This document shows, piece by piece, positions 40,619-50,348 of a stretch of 64,000 nucleotides of DNA. Both the position numbers and the translations under genes were made by a program. The stretch's first letter is position 1; each line of letters begins with the position of its first letter. Source of the DNA: Amoebidium appalachense (lineage: Eukaryota > Ichthyosporea); contig CAVNZM010000017.1 in NCBI GenBank assembly GCA_963693365.1, positions 3,472,001-3,536,000 of the forward strand, written 5' to 3'. The notes beneath the pieces are model-generated. The model worked only from the letters and a program-made list of their open reading frames with translations, made no database searches and was not told where the DNA came from.

Positions 40619-40823
40619 GGCGTCCAATAAGAGACCCAGATTGACCGATCCGGGCGCTCATTGGACGCCTTTGGGATGGAATGTGCCGTCCTTAATGCTC
40701 ATTGGACGCCTTGTGCGGCAATTGGCTTTTTTGAGCCGAATTATCATTGGCCGCCCTGCGCATCCGTAATACCATTGGACGCCTTGTACATGGAATTCAG
40801 AATTCGAATTCCCATTGGACGCC
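40619..40823. promoter_or_regulatory. Array of GGCGTCCAAT boxes, right end
   Basis: GGCGTCCAAT or its complement ATTGGACGCC lies at 40619, 40660, 40701, 40774 and 40814, with a GGCGGCCAAT-type variant at 40746. The first two lie outside the TIR, between it and the polymerase gene, so the box is not present merely because the TIR was duplicated. Confidence 0.6.
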
Positions 40824-41162
40824 TTGCGCAAACCTTCGCATTCCTTTGATCCGCAGCACCTGTACATGTGCGCACCACATGTACGCGTACACGTACGCGT
40901 ACACGTGTTCCGCCCTCTCTCTCTTTAATTATTTAATTACAATCACGTGCGCTGCACGTGTTTTACACACACACACACAGTGTGTGCACGTGCTCCTGTA
41001 CATATATCCACCCATATCACATATCCCATATCGCGATATGTGTACACAGATATCACATATCTCATATCCACATATCCCATATCCTGAGGGGGGCGGATAA
41101 TGGTTAATGTGACGTCATCTTTGATGACGTCGACATTAACCATGTGCCGCGCCCCTCATTGT

Positions 41163-41165
<3 letters not shown>
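40701..41165 (-). repeat. Right terminal inverted repeat
   Basis: 465 bp, inverted relative to 11840-12314, ending CCTCATTGTAGT at 41165 and followed by 31 C. Carries the same hairpin, GATATG words, alternating TACG stretch and CCAAT boxes as the left copy. Confidence 0.95.
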
Positions 41166-41197
<32 letters not shown>

Positions 41198-41280
41198 CTG
41201 CCGGGATCCCCCCAAGGGTACACCACCCTTGCTAACCACCCCTTCCCCGAGCTTCAGACCCGGAGGCCCGCCCGCTGCCC

Positions 41281-42885
41281 CAGCACCACATTGACACCTC
41301 CCGCCTCCGGGAACTGCTGGCCTCCTACCCGGACCAATCATTCGCCGCACAACTCCTCCACGATGTCGAATTCGGCGTCGACATCGGCTATCGCGGCCCC
41401 TCCACCTCTCGGGTGGGCCCCAACCTACCCACCACCCCGGAGGCAGCTGCCGCTATCACGGTGGATATTGCCAAAGAAGTCGCCCTCGGCCACCTGCGCG
41501 GCCCCCTCTCCCCGGCCCAATTCTTTGACGAATTTCCGGTCCACCGTTCCTCCCCCATCGGCGCCGTTACCAAGAAAGGGAACCCCCCCAAGTACCGTCG
41601 AATCCACCACCTCTCCTGGCCCCGGGGTAGCAGTGTCAATGACAGCATCACCTACCCCGACGAACTTCAGTACATTCGCGCCCGGGATGTCACCCAACTC
41701 ATTCTCGACGCAGGCCTCGGCTGCTACATGGCCGTGGCAGATGTACAGGCTGCCTTCCGGCACATGCCCATCCGACCGGAAGACCACCACTTAATGGCAT
41801 TCAAATGGCAAGGGCATTTTTACGTTGAAACCAGACTGCCCTTCGGCCTGAAATCTAGCCCAGCCATCTGGGAACGGATTGCGGCCACCCTACAGTGGCT
41901 GGCACACCAGCACGGTATTACCCTCATCCGCCACTACGTAGACGACTGGATTATAGTCGCCCCCACACAAGAGCAGTGCCAACGTCACCTATCCACCTTC
42001 CTGCAACTCTGCCGAGAGCTGCACATTGCTATCTTCGAAGACAAGATGCAGGGCCCGGCCACCCGTGTCGTCTTCATCGGTATCGAATTCGACTCCATCG
42101 CCATGGAGGCACGAATCCCGGCTTCCAAGCTCTCGGACCTACTCGACCTCACTTCCCACCCAAAGCCCACCATCACCATTCGGGACCTCCAGTCCCTCCT
42201 CGGCAAACTTACCTGGTGTGCCCAGCTGGTTCCCCCCGGGAGGGCCTTCTCCCAGCGCCTATGGGCCCTTCTCCGGACCCACCCACACCTTGCCGGCCAC
42301 CACCACATACGACTGGCTGCTGCCGCCCGGGCCGACCTAGCCGAATGGCACCAGTTCCTCACATCATGGAATGGGGTGCACCTCATCACACCCCCCACAT
42401 ACACCACCCTGGCCACTGATGCTGCCGGATCGGTGGGTCTAGGAGGCCACTGGCTCGACCAATGGTTCTTCATGCCCTGGTCCCCCTCCACCCAAGCCCT
42501 CTATGCTCATGAGGGTAAACTCGGTTCTTCCGTCATCGAACTCCTGGCCATCGCAGCCGCCGTGGCCCTCTGGGCCCCCTCCTGGTCCACCCACCATGTC
42601 CGTATTTTATGCGACAACACGGGTGCTGTGTCTCAGGCTGACCTGCACTCCCGGTCTTCCCCCCACCCCGTGATGGCCAAACTTATTCGGTTCATCACCC
42701 GCATGGAAATGCAATACCAATTTACGTTACAGGCATCCTACCTACCAGGACCCCTCAACCATCTGGCCGATGCCATTTCTCGTAACCAACTTCCCCGGGC
42801 CCGACGACTCCGACCTTCCCTGCAACCGGAGCCCTGCCCCTTCCCCTCCTGGGTCCACGAGTTCCTATCCCTTCCCTTGGGCTAA
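41281..42885 (+). CDS. DIRS-type reverse transcriptase-RNase H, 5' end missing
   Basis: The frame is open from about 41281 (HIDTSRLRELLASYPDQSF), without a convincing start. Reverse transcriptase motifs: DVQAAFRHMPI (catalytic Asp), LPFGLKSSPAIW, and HYVDDWII carrying the YVDD active site. RNase H follows: LATDAAGSVGLGGHWLDQ (Asp), SSVIELLAIAAAVALW (Glu), ILCDNTGAVSQ (Asp). It ends with a TAA just before a C run at about 42887. It would copy the retrotransposon RNA. The recombinase frame begins right after the C run, so the two may have been expressed by frameshift or are separated by an indel there. Confidence 0.85.
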   Translation, partial: QHHIDTSRLRELLASYPDQSFAAQLLHDVEFGVDIGYRGPSTSRVGPNLPTTPEAAAAITVDIAKEVALGHLRGPLSPAQFFDEFPVHRSSPIGAVTKKGNPPKYRRIHHLSWPRGSSVNDSITYPDELQYIRARDVTQLILDAGLGCYMAVADVQAAFRHMPIRPEDHHLMAFKWQGHFYVETRLPFGLKSSPAIWERIAATLQWLAHQHGITLIRHYVDDWIIVAPTQEQCQRHLSTFLQLCRELHIAIFEDKMQGPATRVVFIGIEFDSIAMEARIPASKLSDLLDLTSHPKPTITIRDLQSLLGKLTWCAQLVPPGRAFSQRLWALLRTHPHLAGHHHIRLAAAARADLAEWHQFLTSWNGVHLITPPTYTTLATDAAGSVGLGGHWLDQWFFMPWSPSTQALYAHEGKLGSSVIELLAIAAAVALWAPSWSTHHVRILCDNTGAVSQADLHSRSSPHPVMAKLIRFITRMEMQYQFTLQASYLPGPLNHLADAISRNQLPRARRLRPSLQPEPCPFPSWVHEFLSLPLG

Positions 42886-42935
42886 CCCCCCCCCCCCCCC
42901 CCCCAGATCTCCCGTTCCGGAGCAACACTGGCAGA

Positions 42936-43967
42936 TTGGCCCCCCACTTTGCCCCGGCCGAGCTGCTTCGAGCCACCACTACCCTGCAGGAATGCCAGGC
43001 CCTGAGTCTCAACCTCGACTCTCGGGCCTTTTACTCCCGGGTGCAAAAAGTGTTCATCGATTTCTGTGTGGCATCTCGGCTGCAATCCTCCTCCGGGTCC
43101 TCCCTCCCGGCCTCCCCACACACCGTGCAACTTTTTCTCGCCTGGTGTGCCCAACGAGGGGTACAGGCCTCTTCCTTAACCGGCTACAATTCGGCCATCA
43201 CCAGGCTCCACCTCGACATGGGCCTCCCTGCTCCCTACCCCCACGACAAGTCTCTGGCCTGGTTCCTACGGGGGGTGGGCCGATGGCAGCTTTCTCACAA
43301 CATCCGACCCCGCTCATCCACCAGGGAACCCCTCCTCCCCTCCCACCTCCGCCTACTCCATGGCCAGTGCCCCACCAAGGCCTCCTCGGCCAATCTCCGG
43401 CTATGGACGGCCCTCATCGTCGGTTTCTGTGGTCTCCTCCGTTCAGGGGAATTTACCTCCAAGACCCTGACTTCTTTCGACCCGTCCCGTCACGTTAAAC
43501 GGAAGGACGTGACCTTCAGCTACACCCCCACCGGTACTTTGTCCCATGCCACCCTCCACCTGCCAACCTCTAAGACGGATGTACAGGCCCGAGGTGTCAA
43601 CGTCACCCTAGCTGCCCTGCCCCTCACCCACTTCTCCCCAGCCCATCTCCTCCGGCAGTTCCTGGATACAACGTCCGGTCAACCCGACGACCCCCTCTTC
43701 AGTCTCGGTGGCATCCCCTACACCAAGAGTGCTTTCTCTGCCGATTTCCGTGCCCTCCTCTCCCGGGCAGGCCTCTCACCCTCCCGGTTTGCCGGACACA
43801 GCCTCCGCATCGGGGGGGCCACAGCACTGGCTGAGGCCGGGGTCGACGACTCCCGGATCAAACAACTCGGCAGGTGGTCCTCCGACTGCTTCCTGATCTA
43901 TACCCGACTTCGTCCGGCCTCCATTGCTGCCACCACCACACGTGTATTCGCCTCTATTCTTAAGTGA
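42936..43967 (+). CDS. Tyrosine recombinase of the DIRS-like element
   Basis: N-terminal core-binding region (TLQECQALSLNLDSRAFYSR...) then a catalytic domain. Arg in GLLRSGEF, a Lys in LPTSKTD, the HxxR box in GHSLRIGGAT, the Trp in GRWSS and the nucleophile Tyr in LIYTR are all present. No ATG fits the N-terminus, so the start is uncertain; translation may continue from the RT frame. The protein would integrate a circular cDNA. All catalytic residues are in place. Confidence 0.85.
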   Translation: MAPHFAPAELLRATTTLQECQALSLNLDSRAFYSRVQKVFIDFCVASRLQSSSGSSLPASPHTVQLFLAWCAQRGVQASSLTGYNSAITRLHLDMGLPAPYPHDKSLAWFLRGVGRWQLSHNIRPRSSTREPLLPSHLRLLHGQCPTKASSANLRLWTALIVGFCGLLRSGEFTSKTLTSFDPSRHVKRKDVTFSYTPTGTLSHATLHLPTSKTDVQARGVNVTLAALPLTHFSPAHLLRQFLDTTSGQPDDPLFSLGGIPYTKSAFSADFRALLSRAGLSPSRFAGHSLRIGGATALAEAGVDDSRIKQLGRWSSDCFLIYTRLRPASIAATTTRVFASILK

Positions 43968-44600
43968 AACCTTTGGAGCAAGCATACTGCTCTCGTGCCG
44001 TGGTTTACAACCATTGCCTCCTCCGTTCAGGGGAATTTACCTCCAAGACCCTGACTTCTTTCGACCCGTCCCGTCACGTTAAACGGAAGGACGTGACCTT
44101 CAGCTACACCCCCACCGGTACTTTGTCCCATGCCACCCTCCACCTGCCAACCTCTAAGACGGATGTACAGGCCCGAGGTGTCAACGTCACCCTAGCTGCC
44201 CTGCCCCTCACCCACTTCTCCCCAGCCCATCTCCTCCGGCAGTTCCTGGATACAACGTCCGGTCAACCCGACGACCCCCTCTTCAGTCTCGGTGGCATCC
44301 CCTACACCAAGAGTGCTTTCTCTGCCGATTTCCGTGCCCTCCTCTCCCGGGCAGGCCTCTCACCCTCCCGGTTTGCCGGACACAGCCTCCGCATCGGGGG
44401 GGCCACAGCACTGGCTGAGGCCGGGGTCGACGACTCCCGGATCAAACAACTCGGCAGGTGGTCCTCCGACTGCTTCCTGATCTATACCCGACTTCGTCCG
44501 GCCTCCATTGCTGCCACCACCACACGTGTATTCGCCTCTATTCTTAAGTGAAACCTTTGGAGCAAGCATACTGCTCTCGTGCCGTGGTTTACAACCATTG
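43434..44600 (+). repeat. 584-bp tandem duplication of the recombinase 3' end
   Basis: 43434-44016 and 44018-44600 appear to be identical copies with a 584-bp period. Each holds the last 178 recombinase codons, the stop and 49 bp of trailer ending CCATTG. The second copy keeps the catalytic residues but has no start of its own. Confidence 0.9.
44015..44551 (+). pseudogene. Partial second copy of the recombinase C-terminus
   Basis: Encodes the same catalytic domain from LLRSGEFTSK to VFASILK. It lacks the N-terminal half, so it cannot be an active recombinase by itself. Confidence 0.85.
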
Positions 44601-44643
44601 CAGGTTCACTTTCGTCCAAGGGGATGTCCCCCTAGAGGCAACA

Positions 44644-45148
44644 CACGTCCCGGAGTAGTTTTTTCATAGAGGTTTTATTTGTGGAAATTATTGACATAAA
44701 TATTTTTCTGGGTAAACACGTAGGATGGGTGTTCGATACCAACATAACCATGTAGGCTTCATTTCGTGTTTTAGCAGTTAGCGGTTGGCTGCCCGCACAC
44801 GGGCACCTATTAGCCAATCAAAACATCAGATACCACAGATCACTAGACCGAGTTATGACTGGCTCGGATCAGATTTCACATATCACTTGATCGATTTTTG
44901 ATTGGTTCAGATCGGTAGGCTTAGGTATATAAGCACGACAGTTTTTAGCAGATCAGCAAGCTACAAACACATCTTCTGTGTTTAGCATCCACAGCCTTAC
45001 AGCTATATATTCCTTTTCACCCACCCACCTACACCCACACACAACCCCCATTGATCCACACATACGTGCTGTTTTTTCACGGGGCGAAGACTTCCCCCGT
45101 TTTTTTGGGCACATGGACCTCACGTCCCGGAGTAGTTTTTTCATAGAT
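44644..45148 (+). repeat. 27-bp direct repeat with two downstream TATA boxes
   Basis: CACGTCCCGGAGTAG followed by TTTTTTCATAGA occurs at about 44645 and about 45122. TATA-like boxes lie at about 44934 (GTATATAAGC) and 45163 (GGTATAAAAC), each followed by likely leader sequence. This may be promoter sequence of the neighbouring retroelement or of a host transcript; no convincing coding region follows. Confidence 0.5.
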
Positions 45149-45499
45149 TGTGGGAGATCCGAAGGTATAAAACAGCACAGCACACGCAAGCAAGACCAGT
45201 TCACCAGTTCATCACCACTTCTTCAAGACAAGTATTTCTACAGATCAAAGTGTGCTGTGCCGCCGTTACTAAGGTTGACACCTATACTGGTGCTTCATCA
45301 ACCCGCTCTACGATACAACACCTGTTGTTTTCATTCTCTCTACCCTTTATTTCTAGCACGGCTACGGCTGCGCTCTACCCCTCTGGCCACTTATGCTAAG
45401 GGTCCTTTTGGCTGTAGCTGCCTAGCTCGCCACACGTGTGCTTGGTGCCCTGACCCTAGACGGTTGGAGCAACCACCGACGACGGTGCCCTGAGTTTAA

Positions 45500-45778
45500 A
45501 CACCTCGGGCTACCTATGCAGACTTACACACACCACACCACGAACCACCACATGTATATATCATTGAGTGCAGTGGTCTTTGAGTAGGTGGGGGCCCTGG
45601 ACAGCGGCTAACACATCACTGTGAATTGGTGTGAAGGCTTGCCTGCCAACAAAAGTCTACTACTTCATTCTTTGATACGCACGCACACACACGTACACGC
45701 AACGCGTGGCTTTAAGCCTTGACTAGGCTCCGCTGAGAATCCTTTTACATCCCTCTTTTGGGCAATACCTTAACACTG

Positions 45779-45843
<65 letters not shown>

Positions 45844-46518
45844 GTGCATGTGATTAGCAAATGGATCTCTCTCTGAGTCAGATGGTATTGTGTGTGACAC
45901 AGTGACCTTACATGTGTGTGTGTGTGCATGTGTGCCTGTTTATGCATGTGTGAAGGGGGAGGGGTGTAGGGAAGGTAAGAGAGAGGGAGGGAAGAGGTTA
46001 AACGGCGCTGTGCGAGTGATCATGAAACGTGCATGCTGTCTGTGCCAGTGTGTGTATCGGCACTACCCTGTCGTTATTTTTGTGGTACCTACTAATATTC
46101 ACAGTACATGCATGTGCACTGCACGTGACAATATTGATAAATGATTGGTCGGTACTCATGCAGTCACGTGGGTACGGTATTACTCAGTGCATGTGGTGCC
46201 AGCCCTCTGCTTGGTACTGACATGTACTGCAAGCATGTAGATCACCAATCAAGTCTCGGTTCAATTGCACACATCTATGGGATTTTCATATTGCAGGCCT
46301 GTTGTAATATAAATTAGTAAAAGGTAGTCATAGACAGAACCACAACCACACGAGCACGGCAAAACAAGATGATATATTACACACTTTTTAATGTTGGCCA
46401 CCACTGGCAGCTATCAGATTGATGATTGTAAGTGTCCCCCCACTTGCATGTTACTGTACGACCCCTTCATTCCCCATAACCGCACCCAGGCCCATGGCAC
46501 GCACTATGCCATGCAATG
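45500..46518. other. Intergenic, with (GT)n at 45779-45840
   Basis: Contains a pure (GT)n tract and short unique sequence. I see no supported gene between the retroelement and the NEDD8 stop codon at 46519. Confidence 0.5.
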
Positions 46519-46894
46519 CTATTGGCCGCCTCTTAGGGCCAGCACCAGGTGCAGCACAGACCCCCCCGTGACCTTGTAGTCCTGTGCCGTCTTGTCATCG
46601 TTCCTGCACCCCACCATCTCAGCCCCACAATGAACCAACCATGCAACCCGTGTCTGCTGTCTGCACGCTCTAGCAGCCACCAGGCTTGCATGGCCCCATC
46701 CCCTCACAGCCATGCCCCTTGCTTATGAACACAACGTCACACTTTCTCCTATCCGTTAACCCTCCTCCTTTGCAAATGAATGAAATGTGTGTGCATGTGC
46801 CTCGAATGTGTGTCATAAAACATAAGTGGTCTGGGTTTATTCGATGACGGGGACTAAGGGAGAGTTGAGAAAAATAGAGAGTAGAGGAAGCCAG

Positions 46895-46925
<31 letters not shown>

Positions 46926-47309
46926 ACACCACCACCACACACACACACACAGACAAAAAATGGACCTTTTAAAACTCATGCTTCTGCATCTCCCCTGCAC
47001 CCCGCCTCCCCAGGGTGTTTACTGTGTGTGTCTGTGCCTTTGAATGATGTGCGTGTACACAACTGCAGAAGGAGAAGCGCAAAGGGAGTGAGAATGAACA
47101 AGTAAAATAATTGCAACGACCCCCCCCCCCCCCCCCCCCCCCCCCATTTTCCCTCGGGAGACAGATACCATCAGTCACCCGAAAAATACTTAAACAGAGC
47201 CCCATCCTTTTTACCCCCCCCCCCCCCCCCCCCCCCCCCCTTCCTCCCCGGAGCCCCCGCAAACACCCACCCTGCTTCCTCACCTACACCAACAAAAAGG
47301 GCATCCTGT

Positions 47310-47358
<49 letters not shown>

Positions 47359-47886
47359 AACACACACACACATACACCTCCCTACAACCCCAGACACACA
47401 AGAACTAAGTACAAACAACCCCCACACCACCCACCTCCAACCCCCCCCCCCCCCCCCAAAAAAAAAAAAAACCTCCCCTGCCCCTTCAAACACACCTCCC
47501 CCCCCTACCCCCCCCTCCAAACACACCCCCCCCTCCCCCCCCTCCCAACACACCTCCCCCCCCCCCCCCCAAAAAAAAAAAACACACCTCTTCTCCCGCA
47601 AACACACCTCTTCCCCCCCAAACACACATCTCCCCCACCAACACACCTCTCCCCACACACACACCTCTCCCCCACCAGCACACCTCTTCCCCACCACATT
47701 GCTCCATCTCACCTGCCAACCTCGTATCGAAATCCTCCCTCCCCGTTCAACCCTTGGAACCCTCCCCCCCCCCCCCCCCCCCCAAAAAAAAAAAAAAAAA
47801 AAAAAAAGAAACACACACACACACACACACACAATCCACTCCCCCCCCCCCCCCCCCCTCCCCTGGTACACACACACCACCCACAC

Positions 47887-47920
<34 letters not shown>

Positions 47921-48798
47921 ACCAAACCCCACCCACCCCACCACCAAAAAGGCACAAATGGCCCTCCCCCCACATGCCACGCCCACCGCCCATACATCTG
48001 CTTGCCGCCAAAGATCAGACGCTGCTGTGCTGGAGGGATGCCCTCCTTCTCCTCCACCCTCTCCTTGATCCTCTCCACCTGCAACACCACAGAGCCTCAG
48101 CCATGCAGCTACCAGCACAACACCAGCCCACACAGACTGATCCTGTCTCAGATCCGGTTGCAAAAAACAAGACGGAGGGGATGGAGGGAGGGGGTGGAGT
48201 GGGGTAGGGGAGGCAAGAAGGGGTGGGGAGGGGGAGGGCACTATGGCAGAAAGGCGGAGTGTAGAGGGGCACAAACAACCTCTCCCTTCCCAGGGAAAAA
48301 AAAGACCCAAGAAGGAAAATACAAGTGAGAAGAATAGTGAAGGTTCCATAACGAAGAAAGACTACAGCATAGAAAGGGACAGAGTGGGGAGAAGGGGGAA
48401 GGAGAAGGGGGAAGGTACGTGAGAGAGAAGAAGAGCAAGAGATGAGGGGAGGGAGAGGGGGGGAGGGAAAGAGAGACAGACAGGATGTGCGTTTGCATGT
48501 GTGTGTGTGTGTGCGCCATGTAGGGAAATAGCACGTCAACAAAACTGAGAATATTGAAGGGGAAGGGTGAGGAGGGATGAGTAGGATGGCAGAGGTGGGA
48601 AGAAGCACAAAAGAAAGATCCCACGGTAATATAGACGTCCAACGTCAACAATCACGTCCGCTCATCTGGGGAACCCGTTCACTCACTTAAAAATAAGACC
48701 TCGAAGTTTAAGGGAAATACAGACCGCAGGTCCCAACCTCTTGTTCAAGTTGTGCGTGTGTGCGTGTGTGTGTGTGTGTGCACACACGCGAGATTAAT

Positions 48799-48890
<92 letters not shown>

Positions 48891-49550
48891 ATGCCAAAGT
48901 CGCGCAAAGAAGGGGGGGGGGGGGGAGGGGAGGAGCTGTGACCTGAAAGTGTGTAGCTTCAGATTTAGAAGTAAAGGGTATGTTACAGATGCACTAAAAG
49001 GAAAGCAAGCCCATTAGTAAAGACGGGGGCTGCATAGACACAGTAGGGTTCAGACTGAGGGGTGTAGGTCAATAAGCAACAGATGAAAGTGGTGGTCTGC
49101 TGTGAGCCCAATACCCTCGACAAAGAAGAGCACAGAGAAGACCAGCATGGCGGCAGCAGCACAGTTTTAGGGCCACGAAATAAGCAGTAGGAAGTCAAAG
49201 AGATGTATAAAAGGTTGGGGGGAAGGGTGGAGAAGAGGACACCGAAAAGGGCAGCAAGCGAATACTGGTGGTTGGTTACCTTGTCTGTCGGCTCAATGTC
49301 GATCTCGATCTCCTTGCCTGTCAACGTCTACGCACAGAGGAGGGAAGAGGGTCAGTAGCAGGCCAAAGGAGTAGCTGAGTGCCGCACAGTAAGTGCCTGG
49401 GACTAAACGCTAAGGCTAAGAAACCAACACAGGCAGACACAGCACTCTTTCGCCCAGGGAGAGACACAAAGGAAGGGCTCCGCAAGCACTTTGCTTGCCC
49501 TGAGCCAAGCCGCCAGAGCAGCGTGCATGTACCTTCACTTTGATCAACAT
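46519..49550 (-). CDS. NEDD8: NEDD8 ubiquitin-like modifier, four exons, 77 aa
   Basis: Exons on the minus strand: 49533-49550 (MLIKVK), 49280-49327 ([16 protein letters not shown]), 47996-48078 ([20 protein letters not shown] and on to KQ plus two bases of the next codon) and 46519-46603 ([20 protein letters not shown]...LALRGGQ). All junctions are GT-AG and the frame is continuous. It gives the canonical 76-residue NEDD8 ending LRGG plus one Gln that must be trimmed. Ala at position 72 separates it from ubiquitin. NEDD8 is conjugated to cullins to activate SCF-type ubiquitin ligases. The first exon codes for only six residues. The third intron (46604-47995) is packed with poly-C and poly-A tracts. 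Confidence 0.95.
46890..47925. repeat. Poly-C and poly-A tracts inside a NEDD8 intron
   Basis: Long C runs at about 46896-46925, 47120-47145, 47214-47240, 47312-47356, 47443, 47766, 47840 and 47890, several followed directly by A runs. Open frames here encode only poly-Pro/Thr or poly-Gly and are not genes. Confidence 0.85.
48735..48890. repeat. (GT)n in a NEDD8 intron
   Basis: Nearly pure GT from about 48751 to 48887, interrupted once, in the intron between exons 2 and 3. Confidence 0.9.
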
Positions 49551-49860
49551 GGTGGCGGTTACAGACAGCACTAGCACCTACAGCCACAAGACAGGCAATA
49601 GCGCCCAACTTTTGGAAGGTTGCAACAAGAAAACTAAAACAGCTTGGAGTGAACGAGAAAGAGAGCTGACGTGGCATATGCACTGAAAATGGGCGGGAGA
49701 TGTACAACCCTTTCCTATGCATGGTTGTAAGCTAATCAACAACTGTTGTTATAATAAAGCCAAGGCTCAAATGGTTTTAAAGGCTCACCAACCAATCATG
49801 TGAGGTGCATGAATGCGCTGTTGTGCCTGCCCTGTGATTAGGTAACCGATTCTGTGAACC

Positions 49861-49900
49861 AAGGCCTCCTATATTAGTATATTAGTATATAGGAGGCCTT
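49861..49900. promoter_or_regulatory. 40-bp palindrome between divergent NEDD8 and hydrolase genes
   Basis: AAGGCCTCCTATA at 49861-49873 is exactly inverted at 49888-49900, around a TA-rich centre. It lies about 50 nt upstream of the hydrolase ATG and 310 nt from the NEDD8 ATG. It could form a cruciform, serve as a two-sided regulatory site, or be a tiny mobile-element relic. Confidence 0.6.
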
Positions 49901-49952
49901 GCTGTGAACGCAAAACTTCTCTGCAGCCTCTGCTGTGGGCTGTGGCGGCAAC

Positions 49953-50276
49953 ATGGGCAAGGCGGAAGAGAAGAAGGAGGGCAATGGGGCCGCCATGGCC
50001 GCGCCCAGCACGGTAGGTGCGGGGCTGTGAGGTGGAGGCACAGGGAGCAGGCTGACAAGGCGCGCACAGCCGGACACGCCGGCACAGGGCGAGCCAAAGG
50101 GGGCACAGGGCGAGCCAAAGGGGACACAGGGTGGTAACAGGCCGCCAGCAACGGGGGGTGGAATCAACTACTGTGCGCTGGTGTTTGTGCTGGTGCTGCT
50201 GGCTGCCACTCTGGCCACCCTGCTGACCCACGAGGGAGACGGCATCAGCGCAATACCCTCGGGTGTGATACAGGTG

Positions 50277-50348
<72 letters not shown>

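Larger units (their letters stand above)
41197..44600 (+). mobile_element. DIRS/PAT-like tyrosine-recombinase retrotransposon, 5'-truncated
   Basis: Encodes a reverse transcriptase-RNase H and a tyrosine recombinase in the same orientation. This pairing is seen in DIRS, PAT and Ngaro retrotransposons, which use a recombinase instead of a DDE integrase. Coding sequence is already open at about 41280, next to the poly-C that abuts the Polinton-like element, so the 5' part (gag and left repeat) is missing. The 3' end is tandemly duplicated (584-bp unit). Confidence 0.8.

Noticed and set aside
43964-44551. A second functional recombinase gene
   Set aside because: It is the duplicated 3' part of the first gene, without the N-terminal domain; its apparent start lies in trailer sequence.
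44978-45493. A 171-residue open frame downstream of a TATA box
   Set aside because: No ATG at its start, atypical composition, and it contains the repeated block and a second TATA box; probably leader or promoter sequence.
47111-48328. A 405-residue Pro/Thr-rich frame on the plus strand
   Set aside because: Produced by poly-C and poly-A tracts in a NEDD8 intron; antisense to a proven exon at 47996-48078.
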